DNA from: Chitinophagales bacterium
GTDB lineage: Bacteria > Bacteroidota > Bacteroidia > Chitinophagales > CAIODY01
Assembly (NCBI GenBank): GCA_023251415.1
Contig: JAHEYX010000125.1
Span: forward strand, 1 to 8,231
DNA length: 8,231 nt
Direction: 5' to 3'
Part shown: positions 1-6,596 of the stretch, piece after piece
Numbering within the stretch: position 1 is the first letter of the stretch
How the letters are laid out: every line of letters begins with the position of its first letter
The notes under the pieces: generated by a model
What the model was told of the DNA's origin: nothing
What the model saw: only the letters and a program-made list of their open reading frames with translations
Database searches by the model: none
Translations under genes and position numbers: made by a program

Positions 1-227
1 AACACATTAAACCAATAATCGACAACAATTGTGCAACGGCAGGTTGTCATGTTGCCGGAGCCCAATTCCCTCCGTTAACTGCTTATGCTGATGTAAAGGA
101 TATTGCAACAAATGGATCCTTGAAACTTCGTGTAATTACTTTACAAAACATGCCTGCTTCAGCGCCGTTAAGTCAGACCGATATGAATACGATTCAATGT
201 TGGCTCGATAATGGTGAAAAGCAATAA
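1..227 (+). CDS. C-terminal part of a c-type cytochrome-like protein (5' end outside window)
   Basis: The reading frame is open from the left edge (codons in phase with position 3) and stops with TAA at 225-227, leaving 74 visible residues. A heme-binding motif C-A-T-A-G-C-H lies at 30-50, preceded by I-K-P-I-I-D-N-N, a context typical of small monoheme domains in Bacteroidota. A downstream Met-Pro (Met codon 150-152) is a candidate sixth heme ligand, followed by a terminal helix with Cys-Trp-Leu-Asp-Asn-Gly, as in class I cytochrome c domains. The spacing between the two cysteines is four residues rather than the usual two. The protein should be periplasmic or a lipoprotein, but its N-terminus is not visible. 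It lies 39 nt before the YceI gene on the same strand, so co-transcription is likely. The cytochrome-like fold is fairly secure; its electron partner is unknown. Confidence 0.8.
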   Translation, partial: HIKPIIDNNCATAGCHVAGAQFPPLTAYADVKDIATNGSLKLRVITLQNMPASAPLSQTDMNTIQCWLDNGEKQ

Positions 228-266
228 TTTGAAATCAATCCACTAATTATTAAAATACAATCGAAA

Positions 267-818
267 ATGAAAAAATTATCTTTTTTATTCGCATTTAGCC
301 TAATCGCAATTGCAGCTCATGCACAAAATGTATGGTTAGGAACCGCTGCTGAAATTTCGTTCTTCTCTAAAACAGCCATTGAAAATATTGAAGCAAAATC
401 TAAAGTGGTTGGAGCAGCAATGAATTTGGCCAATAAGTCACTCTTTTTTAAAGTAAAAAACACCACCTTTAAGTTTCCAAAAGCATTGATGGAAGAGCAT
501 TTCAATGAAAACTACATGGAAAGTGAAAAATACCCTACTTCAGAATTTAAAGGTACCATCGTAGATTCTACCAATTCCGATTTAACAAAAAACGGTACCT
601 ATTCTGTTTGGGTTGTTGGAAAATTAACTATTCATGGCGTAACTAAAGATTATAAAACACGCGCAACTTTTACTACTAAAGATGGTAAAATTCGTGGTGT
701 TGCCAGTTTTAGAGTAAGATTAGATGATCACAAAATTGAACGCCCTAGTGTGGTGGCTCAAAGCTTAGCCGAAACGATTGACGTTTCTGTTGATGTGACC
801 TTTGAACCCCAAAAATAG
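267..818 (+). CDS. YceI-family periplasmic protein
   Basis: This 183-residue protein has a signal peptide (positive Lys2-Lys3, hydrophobic core 4-17, A-H-A at 17-19, then Gln20), so it should be cleaved by signal peptidase I and released to the periplasm. The mature part matches the YceI family: an early strand region with I-S-F-F-S, the segment L-M-E-E-H-F-N-E-N-Y-M-E-S at 74-86 followed by K-Y-P and F-K-G, then G-K-L-T-I-H-G-V-T-K at 118-127, and a final beta strand. YceI proteins form a lipocalin-like barrel; structurally studied members bind long isoprenoid or other amphiphilic molecules. The ligand here is not known. The usual length is about 190 residues, so it is complete. It sits between the cytochrome and the barrel gene (39 and 41 nt gaps). 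The ATG is the only one that keeps the signal peptide. Confidence 0.9.
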   Translation: MKKLSFLFAFSLIAIAAHAQNVWLGTAAEISFFSKTAIENIEAKSKVVGAAMNLANKSLFFKVKNTTFKFPKALMEEHFNENYMESEKYPTSEFKGTIVDSTNSDLTKNGTYSVWVVGKLTIHGVTKDYKTRATFTTKDGKIRGVASFRVRLDDHKIERPSVVAQSLAETIDVSVDVTFEPQK

Positions 819-859
819 CCTGTCATTAACTCAATTATCCATTTTCAAATTCTGTAACG

Positions 860-1777
860 ATGAAATTAAACCGTTTTTTAGCCGGAGCACTATTGTTGCT
901 TAGCTCTTCGCCATTATTCGCACAAGATGATTTAAGTAAATTATTAGGAGAAGACAAGTCAGATGACATTGTTAGTGCTACATTTAAAACTACACGTCTA
1001 AATATGGCGCATAGTATTGAAACAGTAGGAGCACACCAATTAGACTTTCGTGTTTCGCACGTGTTTGGTGGTGTTGGTAAAGCTGCCGGTGGCGGTACTC
1101 ATAACTTATGGGGCTTTGACCAAATTGCTAACATGCGTATTGCTTTCGAATACGGTGTTACCGATCGATTAACGGCATCCATAGGTCGTAGTAAAGGATT
1201 TGGAAGTATTCATGAGGTTTATGATGGTCATTTGAAATACAAATTGCTTCGTCAAACAACCCGCAAAACACCGGTTACAATCACACTTTTAGGAGGCATC
1301 AATACCACCGGAATGACAGCCTCTTCTGATTCTACCTCAGCAGCTTCTTTTCACAATGGAACAGAGCGGTTGACTTATATTTCGCAGGTAATGATTGCTC
1401 GTAAATTCAATACCAACTTGTCCATACAGATAATGCCTACTTATATACACCGCAACTATGTAGCGGCTAATGACGAAAACGATGTGTTTGCAATTGGTGT
1501 TGGTGGGCGCTTGAAATTCAGTAAACGTAGTGCAATTATTATCGACTACTTTATGCCATTCTCCAAATCAAGAACAGCAGCTCACAAAGCAGGCACTTAT
1601 TATTACCCACTTGGGATAGGTTACGAAATTGAAACCGGCGGTCACGTGTTTCATTTAACCTTGGTAAATACCGGCGGTTTTACCGAAGATGATTTTATAT
1701 TAAACAGTCCTACATCATGGACTAAATGGGGTTTCCGCTTCGGATTCAACATTAGTCGTCCATTCCGGATTTATTAA
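860..1777 (+). CDS. DUF5777-type outer-membrane beta-barrel protein
   Basis: This 305-residue protein has a signal peptide with cleavage expected after L-F-A (19-21), before Gln22. The mature N-terminus has an acidic D-D-L-S-K-L-L-G-E-D segment, and then A-T-F-K-T-T-R-L-N-M-A-H-S-I-E-T (40-55) leading into alternating hydrophobic/polar strands rich in Gly and aromatic residues. The last residue is an aromatic Tyr after P-F-R-I, as expected for a barrel recognised by the BAM machinery. The N-terminal segment is what I recognise from the Bacteroidota DUF5777 barrel family, which has no established function. It is the third gene of the operon after the cytochrome and YceI genes and is followed by a strong terminator. 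A role as an outer-membrane partner of the two periplasmic proteins is inference from order only. Confidence 0.8.
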   Translation: MKLNRFLAGALLLLSSSPLFAQDDLSKLLGEDKSDDIVSATFKTTRLNMAHSIETVGAHQLDFRVSHVFGGVGKAAGGGTHNLWGFDQIANMRIAFEYGVTDRLTASIGRSKGFGSIHEVYDGHLKYKLLRQTTRKTPVTITLLGGINTTGMTASSDSTSAASFHNGTERLTYISQVMIARKFNTNLSIQIMPTYIHRNYVAANDENDVFAIGVGGRLKFSKRSAIIIDYFMPFSKSRTAAHKAGTYYYPLGIGYEIETGGHVFHLTLVNTGGFTEDDFILNSPTSWTKWGFRFGFNISRPFRIY

Positions 1778-1799
1778 TACTACACTGCATAGTTAAAAC

Positions 1800-1831
1800 A
1801 AAAAAGCCTTGTTAATTAACAAGGCTTTTTT
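1800..1831. terminator. Bidirectional intrinsic terminator (perfect palindrome)
   Basis: A perfect 32-bp palindrome with arms AAAAAAGCCTTGTTAA and TTAACAAGGCTTTTTT. On either strand it gives a GC-containing stem (AGCCTTGTT/AACAAGGCT) followed by a run of six T, the layout of a rho-independent terminator. It lies 22 nt after the DUF5777 stop and 15 nt after the convergent lutB stop, so it should end both transcripts. Confidence 0.92.
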
Positions 1832-1846
1832 ATTGCTATTAGTCAC

Positions 1847-3226
1847 TTAAGATTTGTGCTTCTCTTTCATAAGTTGATTAAACGACTTTTTAGGAAATTT
1901 AGGAACATCGTGATATTTCCCCCATGTGTTTTTGAAATATTTCTTCATCACAAAGTTGCGTAAGCCGCTACTGCCCATATTCATAAAGCTGCGTTTACTC
2001 ATACCGATTTTCCAAGCTAACCAACCAGTTTTCTCTGCACTGCCGGATAAGTTTGCTTTAACAGCATCTCTACGATTCAAGAGTAACAATTCGTGAAGAT
2101 TGATTCGCATCGGACAAACCTCTGTACAATTACCACATAAGGAGGAGGCATTACTTAAATGTTTAAACGCTTCCATGCCTTGGAAATGAGGCGTAATAAC
2201 AGAGCCTATTGGACCACTATAAGTGGTACCATAAGCATGTCCGCCAATGCTTTTATACACCGGACAAGCATTTAAACAAGATCCGCAACGAATACAATAA
2301 AGGGCTTCACGTTGCTCCGGACGATTTAATAAAGCTGTACGGCCGTTATCCAGCAGAATCACATACATTTTTTCAGGACCATCAACTTCACCGGAACGGC
2401 GCGGGCCACTGAAAATGGTATTGTATACTGTTATTTTTTGACCGGTTCCATAAGTTGATAAAAGCGGTAAAAACAAGGCTAAATCGTTAATGGAAGGCAA
2501 TACCTTTTCGATTCCGACAATGGCAATATGTATTTTAGGTAAAGAGGTGCTCAAACGTGCATTGCCTTCATTTTCCAATACCAAAACCGATCCGGTATCT
2601 GCCAAAATAAAATTAGAACCGGTAACACCAATATCGGCGGTCATGTACTTTTCACGCAGTTTAGCGCGCGCTACCAAGGTGAGTTGCTCCGGAGTATAGT
2701 CTAATGGGGTTCCTAAATGTTCATGAAACACCTTTGCTACATCTTCTTTGCTTTTATGCATGGCCGGTGTAACAATATGATACGGGGCTTCACCGTCTAA
2801 TTGTTGAATGTACTCGCCCAAATCAGTTTCAACACTTTCAATACCTTTTTTTTCTAATGCCTTGTTGAGGTGAATCTCCTCAGTAGCCATCGACTTGCTT
2901 TTCACAACTTGTTTAGCACCACAGGCCTCTGCTATCTTGTAAATTTCCTGAATGGCTTCATCTGCCGTTTCAGCCCAAATTACGGTACCTCCGTTATTGG
3001 TGAAATTGCTTTCAAATTCAATTAAATATTTATCTAAATTATCAATGGCTTTCCATTTGGTATTTTTAGCTCGCATTTTAGCTAATTCCAAATCGGCATA
3101 TTGCGTTTTTCCATTAATTACAGCAGCATTGTATTTGCCAATATTGAATAATATTTTGCGACGATGCTCTTTATCAGCAGCTTTTAGTGCCGATTTTTCA
3201 AAAAACAATTCTACAGTTTCACTCAT
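1847..3226 (-). CDS. lutB: LutB/LldF-family L-lactate utilization iron-sulfur protein
   Basis: This 459-residue cytoplasmic protein is the LutB subunit type, which in the LutABC complex oxidises L-lactate to pyruvate. The N-terminal two thirds is the LUD domain, including I-L-A-D-T-G-S-V (207-214) and E-G-N-A-R-L-S-T-S-L-P (220-230). The ferredoxin part has Cys311, Cys314, Cys317 and Cys321-Pro, then Cys364, Cys367 and Cys371-Pro, followed by I-N-L-H-E-L-L-L; this seven-cysteine pattern is normal for the family and fits [4Fe-4S] clusters. The length is slightly below the roughly 475 residues of Bacillus LutB, the difference probably lying at the C-terminus. Unlike classic lut operons, no lutA or lutC adjoins it: one side is a terminator and the other a divergent helicase gene. 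The ATG is supported by a promoter about 40 nt upstream. The family assignment is strong; lactate as substrate is inferred from the family. Confidence 0.92.
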   Translation of the reverse strand: MSETVELFFEKSALKAADKEHRRKILFNIGKYNAAVINGKTQYADLELAKMRAKNTKWKAIDNLDKYLIEFESNFTNNGGTVIWAETADEAIQEIYKIAEACGAKQVVKSKSMATEEIHLNKALEKKGIESVETDLGEYIQQLDGEAPYHIVTPAMHKSKEDVAKVFHEHLGTPLDYTPEQLTLVARAKLREKYMTADIGVTGSNFILADTGSVLVLENEGNARLSTSLPKIHIAIVGIEKVLPSINDLALFLPLLSTYGTGQKITVYNTIFSGPRRSGEVDGPEKMYVILLDNGRTALLNRPEQREALYCIRCGSCLNACPVYKSIGGHAYGTTYSGPIGSVITPHFQGMEAFKHLSNASSLCGNCTEVCPMRINLHELLLLNRRDAVKANLSGSAEKTGWLAWKIGMSKRSFMNMGSSGLRNFVMKKYFKNTWGKYHDVPKFPKKSFNQLMKEKHKS

Positions 3227-3263
3227 GGCGTTAAATCGGTTTGGTGGTTAAGGTGATGTCATG

Positions 3264-3295
3264 CAAATGTAGTTTTAAGCCTTACAATTTTGCAA
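3264..3295 (-). promoter_or_regulatory. Bacteroidota-type promoter of lutB
   Basis: Read on the minus strand, a perfect TAnnTTTG -7 box (TACATTTG, 3264-3271) is preceded, after 21 nt, by TTG (3293-3295) as the -33 element. The -7 box ends 37 nt before the lutB ATG, predicting a leader of roughly 30 nt. The spacer holds GTAAGGCTTAA, an element found again at the AraC gene promoter. Box match and spacing are seen; activity is inferred. Confidence 0.7.
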
Positions 3296-3457
3296 CAACC
3301 TATAGAAAAAGTTTTTAAATAGTTAATTGTGGATTCCCCTTATAAACGGCGGAAATGTCGAATCGAACCCAAACGGAATATTTTGTTCAGAAAATTTAGA
3401 AAATAATTGGATATTTGGCTGACCAAACAATTTATAAAACGAAAAGATATTGAGGAG

Positions 3458-5245
3458 ATGGAACTGACCGCAGAGCAAGAAGCAATCATTCGTTCAACCG
3501 GCCCTATAAAAATCAATGCTGTAGCCGGATCCGGAAAAACTACCACGATAATTGAATATGCCAAGGCACGCCCTAAAAGCAGCCGTATTTTGTATTTGGC
3601 ATTCAATAAATCCGTACGTTTAGAGGCAATTCGCAAGTTTGAAGCAGCCGGTTTGTCAAATGTACAGGTAGAAACTGCACATTCATTGGCTTATAAACAC
3701 ATCGTTTACAAAAGCAACTATGTGGTGCGTAAACAAGCCTACCAAACACACGAAATTGCGGCTTTATTGAAAATTAAAGGCACCGGTGAAAAGCATACCG
3801 AATATGTGTTGGCTAATCACATCTCCAAATTTATTGCTTATTTCTGCAACAGCACGAAACAAAAAGTGCAAGAGCTTAATTACTTGGATGTAGTGAGTGA
3901 TGCCAAAGCCCAATTGTTTGTGAAGCAACATTACGCTTATATACTGCAACAAACACGGCAATTGTTAGGTAAAATGGATAGCGGAGAAATTGAAATCACG
4001 CATGATTTTTATTTGAAGAAATTTCAATTACTGAACCCACAACTAAACTACGATTATATTTTGTTTGATGAAGGTCAAGATGCATCGCCGGCAATGCTAG
4101 CCCTCTTTTTCCGACAACAAGCCACGAAAGTTATAGTAGGGGATACGCACCAACAAATTTATGGATGGCGTTATGCAGTTAATTCCCTCGAACAAGCTGA
4201 TTATACAACCTTTCAATTGAGTAACAGCTTTCGTTACCCGACAGCAATTGCGCAATTAGCAACATCTATTCTAAGCTGGAAAAGCTTGATAGGTCCTTAT
4301 AAAGCAATAGCAATTAAAGGATTCGGACATTCCAAGCAACAACAAGTAAAAGCCATTATTGCCCGTACTAATTTGGGCTTATTGGCAGAAGCAATCGATT
4401 ACATGAGTCGGCGGAAAAGTTTAAAGAAAGTATATTTCGAAGGCAATTTTAATTCCTATACCTATGCCGATGAAGGAGCTTCGTTGTACGATATTTTGAA
4501 CTTGAGTAACGGAAACAGGAAGATGATTAAAGACGCGTTGATAAAGGAAATGCGCTCGATGGAAGATTTGGAGCATTACATCGAACAAACCGAAGACATG
4601 CAATTGGGGATGATGATTGAAATTGTAAAGGATTATGGAAATGCAATTCCACGCATTTTAAAAGACATCCGCGAAAAGCAAGTTGAAAAAGACGATAAAG
4701 CTAAGGCCGAAATAATCTTCAGTACCGTACACCGGTGTAAAGGAATGGAGTATGACGTGGTGCAATTGGTGAATGATTTTATCACGGAAGAAAAATTGCA
4801 GAAATTAAAAAACGATGGTACCAATACCATCCCGATCTCAAAAATCAATGAAGAAATAAACTTGTTGTATGTGGCAGTAACGCGCACTAAAAACGTACTG
4901 CATATACCTGAAACGCTTTTACCAAAAGACTTTCCGGATTTTGAACAAATTAAAGTGATACCGGTAATTACAGAAGAAAACAAACAAAAGGGAGAGCCGG
5001 AACCGAAAAAAGGACCACCGGTTTATGTGCCTAATTATAAAGAATTGGCAACCACAAAAACCTATACTGTAGCTACAGCACGCGAGAAAAACACAGCAGC
5101 CTATAAAACATGGAGCGACGAAGCAGATTTGGAACTTGCTGAATTATATGCCAAAGGATTTGGGATACGCGAGTTGGCTCGTCATTTTGGACGGTCAACC
5201 AGCGCTATAAAGTTGCGAATTACCAAATTAAATTTAACCGATTAA
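3458..5245 (+). CDS. UvrD/Rep-family (FBH1-like) DNA helicase with C-terminal Myb/HTH-like domain
   Basis: This 595-residue protein is a superfamily 1 ATP-dependent DNA helicase. Visible motifs: Q motif Gln7; motif I A-V-A-G-S-G-K-T-T-T (21-30, Lys27); Ia L-Y-L-A-F-N-K (45-51); Ib T-A-H-S-L-A (73-78); II D-E-G-Q-D (204-208); III V-G-D-T-H-Q-Q-I-Y-G-W-R (227-238); S-F-R-Y-P (257-261); V T-V-H-R-C-K-G-M-E-Y-D (423-433); VI L-Y-V-A-V-T-R-T-K (470-478). The order and the text around motifs II-III and V resemble eukaryotic FBH1, a recombination-controlling helicase. A charged Pro/Lys/Glu linker (about 505-523) leads to a Trp-started helical domain (551-591), W-S-D-E-A-D-L-E ... I-R-E-L-A-R-H-F-G-R-S, like Myb/SANT or HTH DNA-binding domains. 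ATG 3458 is preferred over TTG 3407 because it places the Q motif at the normal distance from the N-terminus. No consensus promoter is seen upstream. A role in DNA repair or recombination is inferred. Confidence 0.9.
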   Translation: MELTAEQEAIIRSTGPIKINAVAGSGKTTTIIEYAKARPKSSRILYLAFNKSVRLEAIRKFEAAGLSNVQVETAHSLAYKHIVYKSNYVVRKQAYQTHEIAALLKIKGTGEKHTEYVLANHISKFIAYFCNSTKQKVQELNYLDVVSDAKAQLFVKQHYAYILQQTRQLLGKMDSGEIEITHDFYLKKFQLLNPQLNYDYILFDEGQDASPAMLALFFRQQATKVIVGDTHQQIYGWRYAVNSLEQADYTTFQLSNSFRYPTAIAQLATSILSWKSLIGPYKAIAIKGFGHSKQQQVKAIIARTNLGLLAEAIDYMSRRKSLKKVYFEGNFNSYTYADEGASLYDILNLSNGNRKMIKDALIKEMRSMEDLEHYIEQTEDMQLGMMIEIVKDYGNAIPRILKDIREKQVEKDDKAKAEIIFSTVHRCKGMEYDVVQLVNDFITEEKLQKLKNDGTNTIPISKINEEINLLYVAVTRTKNVLHIPETLLPKDFPDFEQIKVIPVITEENKQKGEPEPKKGPPVYVPNYKELATTKTYTVATAREKNTAAYKTWSDEADLELAELYAKGFGIRELARHFGRSTSAIKLRITKLNLTD

Positions 5246-5278
5246 AAACTCCTTTTTTCTTTTTTAAGCGTTAAGCCT

Positions 5279-5286
5279 TACCTTTG
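5279..5286 (+). promoter_or_regulatory. -7 box of the AraC regulator gene, leaderless layout
   Basis: TACCTTTG matches TAnnTTTG exactly and ends 4 nt before the ATG at 5291, so transcription should begin at or within a few bases of the start codon. No clear TTG lies at the -33 distance, where the sequence is a T-run. Tandem TTAAGCG-TTAAGCC (5264-5277) lies directly upstream and may be a control site. Confidence 0.65.
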
Positions 5287-5290
5287 CCCC

Positions 5291-6049
5291 ATGTTGCGCA
5301 ACTTAACCATTAAGCAAGGATTAACTTATAGCATTAAAACCATACCCGATGTTGTTCGAAACGAGTCGCTCTTGCACCGTAAAGGCAACACTTTACATAT
5401 TCGTTTTTATTATTCCGGTACCGATTGCGGGTTAACAACTGCCGATTTAGGTAAAAGTTATGAAATTCAATTTTCATTTGATGACGCTTATCTGGAGTTG
5501 TTTAAAACAGCAACAGTAACTTTAAGCCTTTCACAATTCCCTTTAATTGAACAACAAGACAATTGCTGTTCCACCCAATTACTTTTGCACGAGTTGGTTA
5601 CAGCTAAAGTAGAGGGCTTGCAGGAATTGTTGTTGCTCGAAAGTAAAGCACTTGCTTTATTGTTATGTTTTCAAAAAGAGGCTTCTGCCACCGATACCGT
5701 CTGTGACTCTTGTAAGTTTTTAAGTAAACCGCTTGAAAAGGAAAAATTTTATACGGCACGCGAGATCTTATTGAACCAATTAAACGAGCCACCTACCATT
5801 CCGGAGTTGGCCATGAAAATTGGTATCAATCAATGTTATTTAAAAAAAGGGTTTAAAGAATTGTTTGGCAGCACTGTGTATGATTTTGTTCAAGAACAAC
5901 GGATGCTTAAAGCGCGATTATTGTTAACCACCACTGATTTAAGCATTGCACAAGTAGCTGCTGAAATCGGCTTTACCAGTTCCGGCAACTTCAGTACGGC
6001 ATTTAAAAGAATAACAGGCGTTTTCCCAAGCGAATTGGCGGCCAATTAA
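5291..6049 (+). CDS. AraC-family (PchR-like) transcriptional regulator
   Basis: This 252-residue cytoplasmic regulator ends in the double helix-turn-helix DNA-binding domain of the AraC family: first HTH about 168-193 (I-P-E-L-A-M-K-I-G-I-N), second about 217-243 (I-A-Q-V-A-A-E-I-G-F-T-S-S-G-N-F-S-T-A-F-K-R), then G-V-F-P-S. The middle helix E-G-L-Q-E-L-L-L-L-E-S-K-A-L-A-L-L (108-124) is typical of PchR-like members. The N-terminal sensing part is short compared with the usual 280-330 residues. It has six cysteines before the HTH domain (46, 92, 93, 126, 138, 141), including C-C and C-x-x-C, which could allow redox or metal sensing; this is speculation. It starts 45 nt after the helicase stop but has its own -7 box, and lies 61 nt before the Rieske gene, its likeliest target by position. 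The inducer is unknown. Confidence 0.88.
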   Translation: MLRNLTIKQGLTYSIKTIPDVVRNESLLHRKGNTLHIRFYYSGTDCGLTTADLGKSYEIQFSFDDAYLELFKTATVTLSLSQFPLIEQQDNCCSTQLLLHELVTAKVEGLQELLLLESKALALLLCFQKEASATDTVCDSCKFLSKPLEKEKFYTAREILLNQLNEPPTIPELAMKIGINQCYLKKGFKELFGSTVYDFVQEQRMLKARLLLTTTDLSIAQVAAEIGFTSSGNFSTAFKRITGVFPSELAAN

Positions 6050-6072
6050 TTTTCCTTTTTTAAAATTAAAAA

Positions 6073-6098
6073 TTTCGGATTGCATCACTTTCGGGTTG
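6073..6098 (+). promoter_or_regulatory. Direct repeat upstream of the Rieske gene, candidate AraC-type operator
   Basis: TTTCGGATTG (6073-6082) and TTTCGGGTTG (6089-6098) match at 9 of 10 positions with a 16-nt period. The second copy abuts the -7 box at 6099. AraC-family proteins typically bind direct repeats next to the -35/-33 region, and such a regulator is encoded just upstream. Repeat and position are seen; binding is inferred. Confidence 0.4.
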
Positions 6099-6106
6099 TA
6101 CTTTTG
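6099..6106 (+). promoter_or_regulatory. -7 box of the Rieske gene, leaderless layout
   Basis: TACTTTTG is an exact TAnnTTTG match ending 4 nt before the ATG at 6111, the same spacing as at the AraC gene. A TTG at 6080-6082 could serve as -33 element, though the 16-nt spacer is shorter than usual, which would suit an activator-dependent promoter. Confidence 0.65.
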
Positions 6107-6110
6107 AGGC

Positions 6111-6548
6111 ATGCATCGTCGACAATTTGTTAGAAATTCTTGTTTGGTTTGTATTGGCGGGTTTGCCCTCTCAGGCTTATTGGAGAGTTGTGCAAGCAGT
6201 ACGCCTATTAATGGCACTTTAACCGGCGAAAATTTAATAGTACCCATTGCTGCTTTTGCAAGTGGCAAATCGGATAACAGTTTCAAATCGTATGTGATTG
6301 TTCATCATGCCTCCTTGCAATTCCCCATTTGTGTTTATCGTGTAGCAGCTGATCAATACACTGCTTTATGGATGCGGTGCCCACATCAAGGGGCTGAGTT
6401 GCAAGTGTTTGGCGATAAGTTACAATGCCCGGCACATGGAAGTGAATTTAATGCTAATGGGGAAGTGAATACACCACCTGCTGCCGAAAATTTGCGAACA
6501 TTTGCCACTCGCATTGAAGGTGCTCAATTACTAATTGTATTAAAATAA
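6111..6548 (+). CDS. Small exported Rieske [2Fe-2S] protein, Tat-type leader with possible lipid anchor
   Basis: This 145-residue protein carries a complete Rieske cluster site: Cys90-Pro-His92 with Q-G-A-E-L after it, and Cys106-Pro-Ala-His109 with G-S-E-F after it, so two Cys and two His can hold a [2Fe-2S] center. The N-terminus has R-R-Q-F-V (3-7), like a Tat twin-arginine signal, then a hydrophobic stretch (11-24) and L-E-S-C (24-27) resembling a lipobox, although Glu at -2 is not standard. Tat export of a folded cluster protein followed by anchoring to a membrane is therefore likely. No oxygenase catalytic domain or extra membrane helix is present, so it is an electron carrier-type domain; its partner, perhaps a cytochrome or quinone, is not evident. 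It follows the AraC gene and is convergent with the TolC gene. Confidence 0.88.
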   Translation: MHRRQFVRNSCLVCIGGFALSGLLESCASSTPINGTLTGENLIVPIAAFASGKSDNSFKSYVIVHHASLQFPICVYRVAADQYTALWMRCPHQGAELQVFGDKLQCPAHGSEFNANGEVNTPPAAENLRTFATRIEGAQLLIVLK

Positions 6549-6596
6549 TAGGAAGAGCTTTCCCGAAGCAGGCGTGATTTATTGCACTCCTTGTGC

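Noticed and set aside
2952..3251. Open frame of 99 codons opposite the lutB start region.
   Set aside because: It lies antisense to a strongly conserved gene and shows no recognisable family feature.
3357..3370. Minus strand GGGTTCGATTCGAC looks like a tRNA T-loop with a possible tRNA 3' end.
   Set aside because: The flanking bases do not form a T-stem and no anticodon or acceptor arm is found; taken as chance.
3407..3457. TTG start extending the helicase by 17 residues.
   Set aside because: The ATG at 3458 gives the normal distance to the Q motif, and the extension has no family character.
3340..3636. Minus-strand frame of 98 codons across the helicase start.
   Set aside because: Most of it is antisense to helicase motifs I and Ia; no domain is recognised.
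6584..6596. Small hairpin GCAC-tcctt-GTGC between the convergent Rieske and TolC genes.
   Set aside because: The stem is only 4 bp with no T-run on either side, so a terminator is not supported.
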